Shown: in pieces, positions 4,924-5,066 of the stretch | Layout of the letters: the number at the start of each line of letters is the position of its first letter | Numbering within the stretch: the first letter of the stretch is position 1 | DNA from: Nanobdellota archaeon | Lineage (GTDB): Archaea; Nanobdellota; Nanobdellia; SCGC-AAA011-G17; JAFCDX01 | Direction of reading: 5' to 3' | Length of the DNA stretch: 5,066 nucleotides | Assembly (NCBI GenBank): GCA_018816585.1 | Contig: JAHIVQ010000072.1 | Span: forward strand, 1-5,066 | Made by a program: the position numbers and the translations under genes | Notes under the pieces: model-generated | Databases searched by the model: none | What the model saw: the letters and a program-made list of their open reading frames with translations, nothing else | What the model was told of the DNA's origin: nothing

Positions 4924-5066
4924 TATCAATAATAATAACTGGATATAAGGAACCTAAAACTATAGGAAGATCTATTGAATCTTTTCAAAAACAGGAAATA
5001 AAGGAAAAATATGAGATTATTGTAATTGCTCCAGATAAAGAAACTTTAAATGTAGCTAAAAAATAC
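4920..5066 (+). CDS. Glycosyltransferase family 2 (3' partial)
   Basis: Forty-nine residues are visible before the window ends. The opening MISIIITGYKEP, then IGRSIESFQKQ and YEIIVIAPD (31-39) is the first half of a GT-A nucleotide-binding fold: strand, helix with the S-I-E-S pattern, strand. This is typical of family 2 glycosyltransferases; the DxD motif would lie beyond the window. The start is the ATG at 4920 overlapping the HEPN stop as ATGA, with an AGGAAG-like SD at 4913-4918. It probably belongs functionally to the glycan genes at the left of the window, yet sits at the end of the toxin-antitoxin operon and would be transcribed from that operon's promoter unless it has another one that I cannot see. 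Confidence 0.85.
   Translation, partial: MISIIITGYKEPKTIGRSIESFQKQEIKEKYEIIVIAPDKETLNVAKKY

Overview
The window is strongly AT-rich and reads as archaeal. The promoters look archaeal (A-rich BRE-like bases followed by TTTATATA or TTTATAAA). Shine-Dalgarno sites are of the GGTGA/GGAGG type. The toxin-antitoxin families (a DUF2683-like antitoxin with a RelE protein ending in FDHHDKIY, and a wHTH-nucleotidyltransferase with a HEPN partner) are ones I associate with archaea. The very low GC and small compact genes suggest a DPANN-type archaeon (Woesearchaeota/Pacearchaeota-like) or another AT-rich archaeon. That placement is inference; no rRNA or other taxonomic marker is present.

Layout. (1) 1-3131, plus strand: a tightly packed operon of four overlapping genes. 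They are a 5'-truncated nuclease-like gene built of homing-endonuclease-associated repeats plus a PD-(D/E)XK domain, a family 4 glycosyltransferase, a class I SAM methyltransferase and a NUDIX hydrolase. (2) 3130-3222: a short spacer holding a degenerate second copy of the methyltransferase gene's 3' end, then a plus-strand promoter-like element with a 9-nt direct repeat. (3) 3223-3739, minus strand: a type II toxin-antitoxin pair, with a ribbon-helix-helix antitoxin upstream of a RelE-type toxin. (4) 3740-3854: a divergent control region with one promoter for each TA module, a 15-nt palindrome on the RelE side and two identical 18-nt palindromes on the other. (5) 3855-4923, plus strand: a winged-helix/MNT nucleotidyltransferase antitoxin gene overlapping a HEPN-domain gene. 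(6) 4920-5066: the start of a family 2 glycosyltransferase, sharing an ATGA with the HEPN gene and running off the window.

Taken together this looks like an accessory surface-glycan locus (GT4, methyltransferase, NUDIX, GT2) interrupted by two back-to-back toxin-antitoxin modules and headed by a homing-type nuclease. Three things support mosaic assembly: the duplicated methyltransferase tail on both sides of the NUDIX gene, the resemblance between the sequence just after the NUDIX gene and the start of the GT2 gene, and a rise in AAG lysine codon use from none in the first gene to a majority in the HEPN gene. No rRNA, tRNA, CRISPR array or insertion sequence was recognised.
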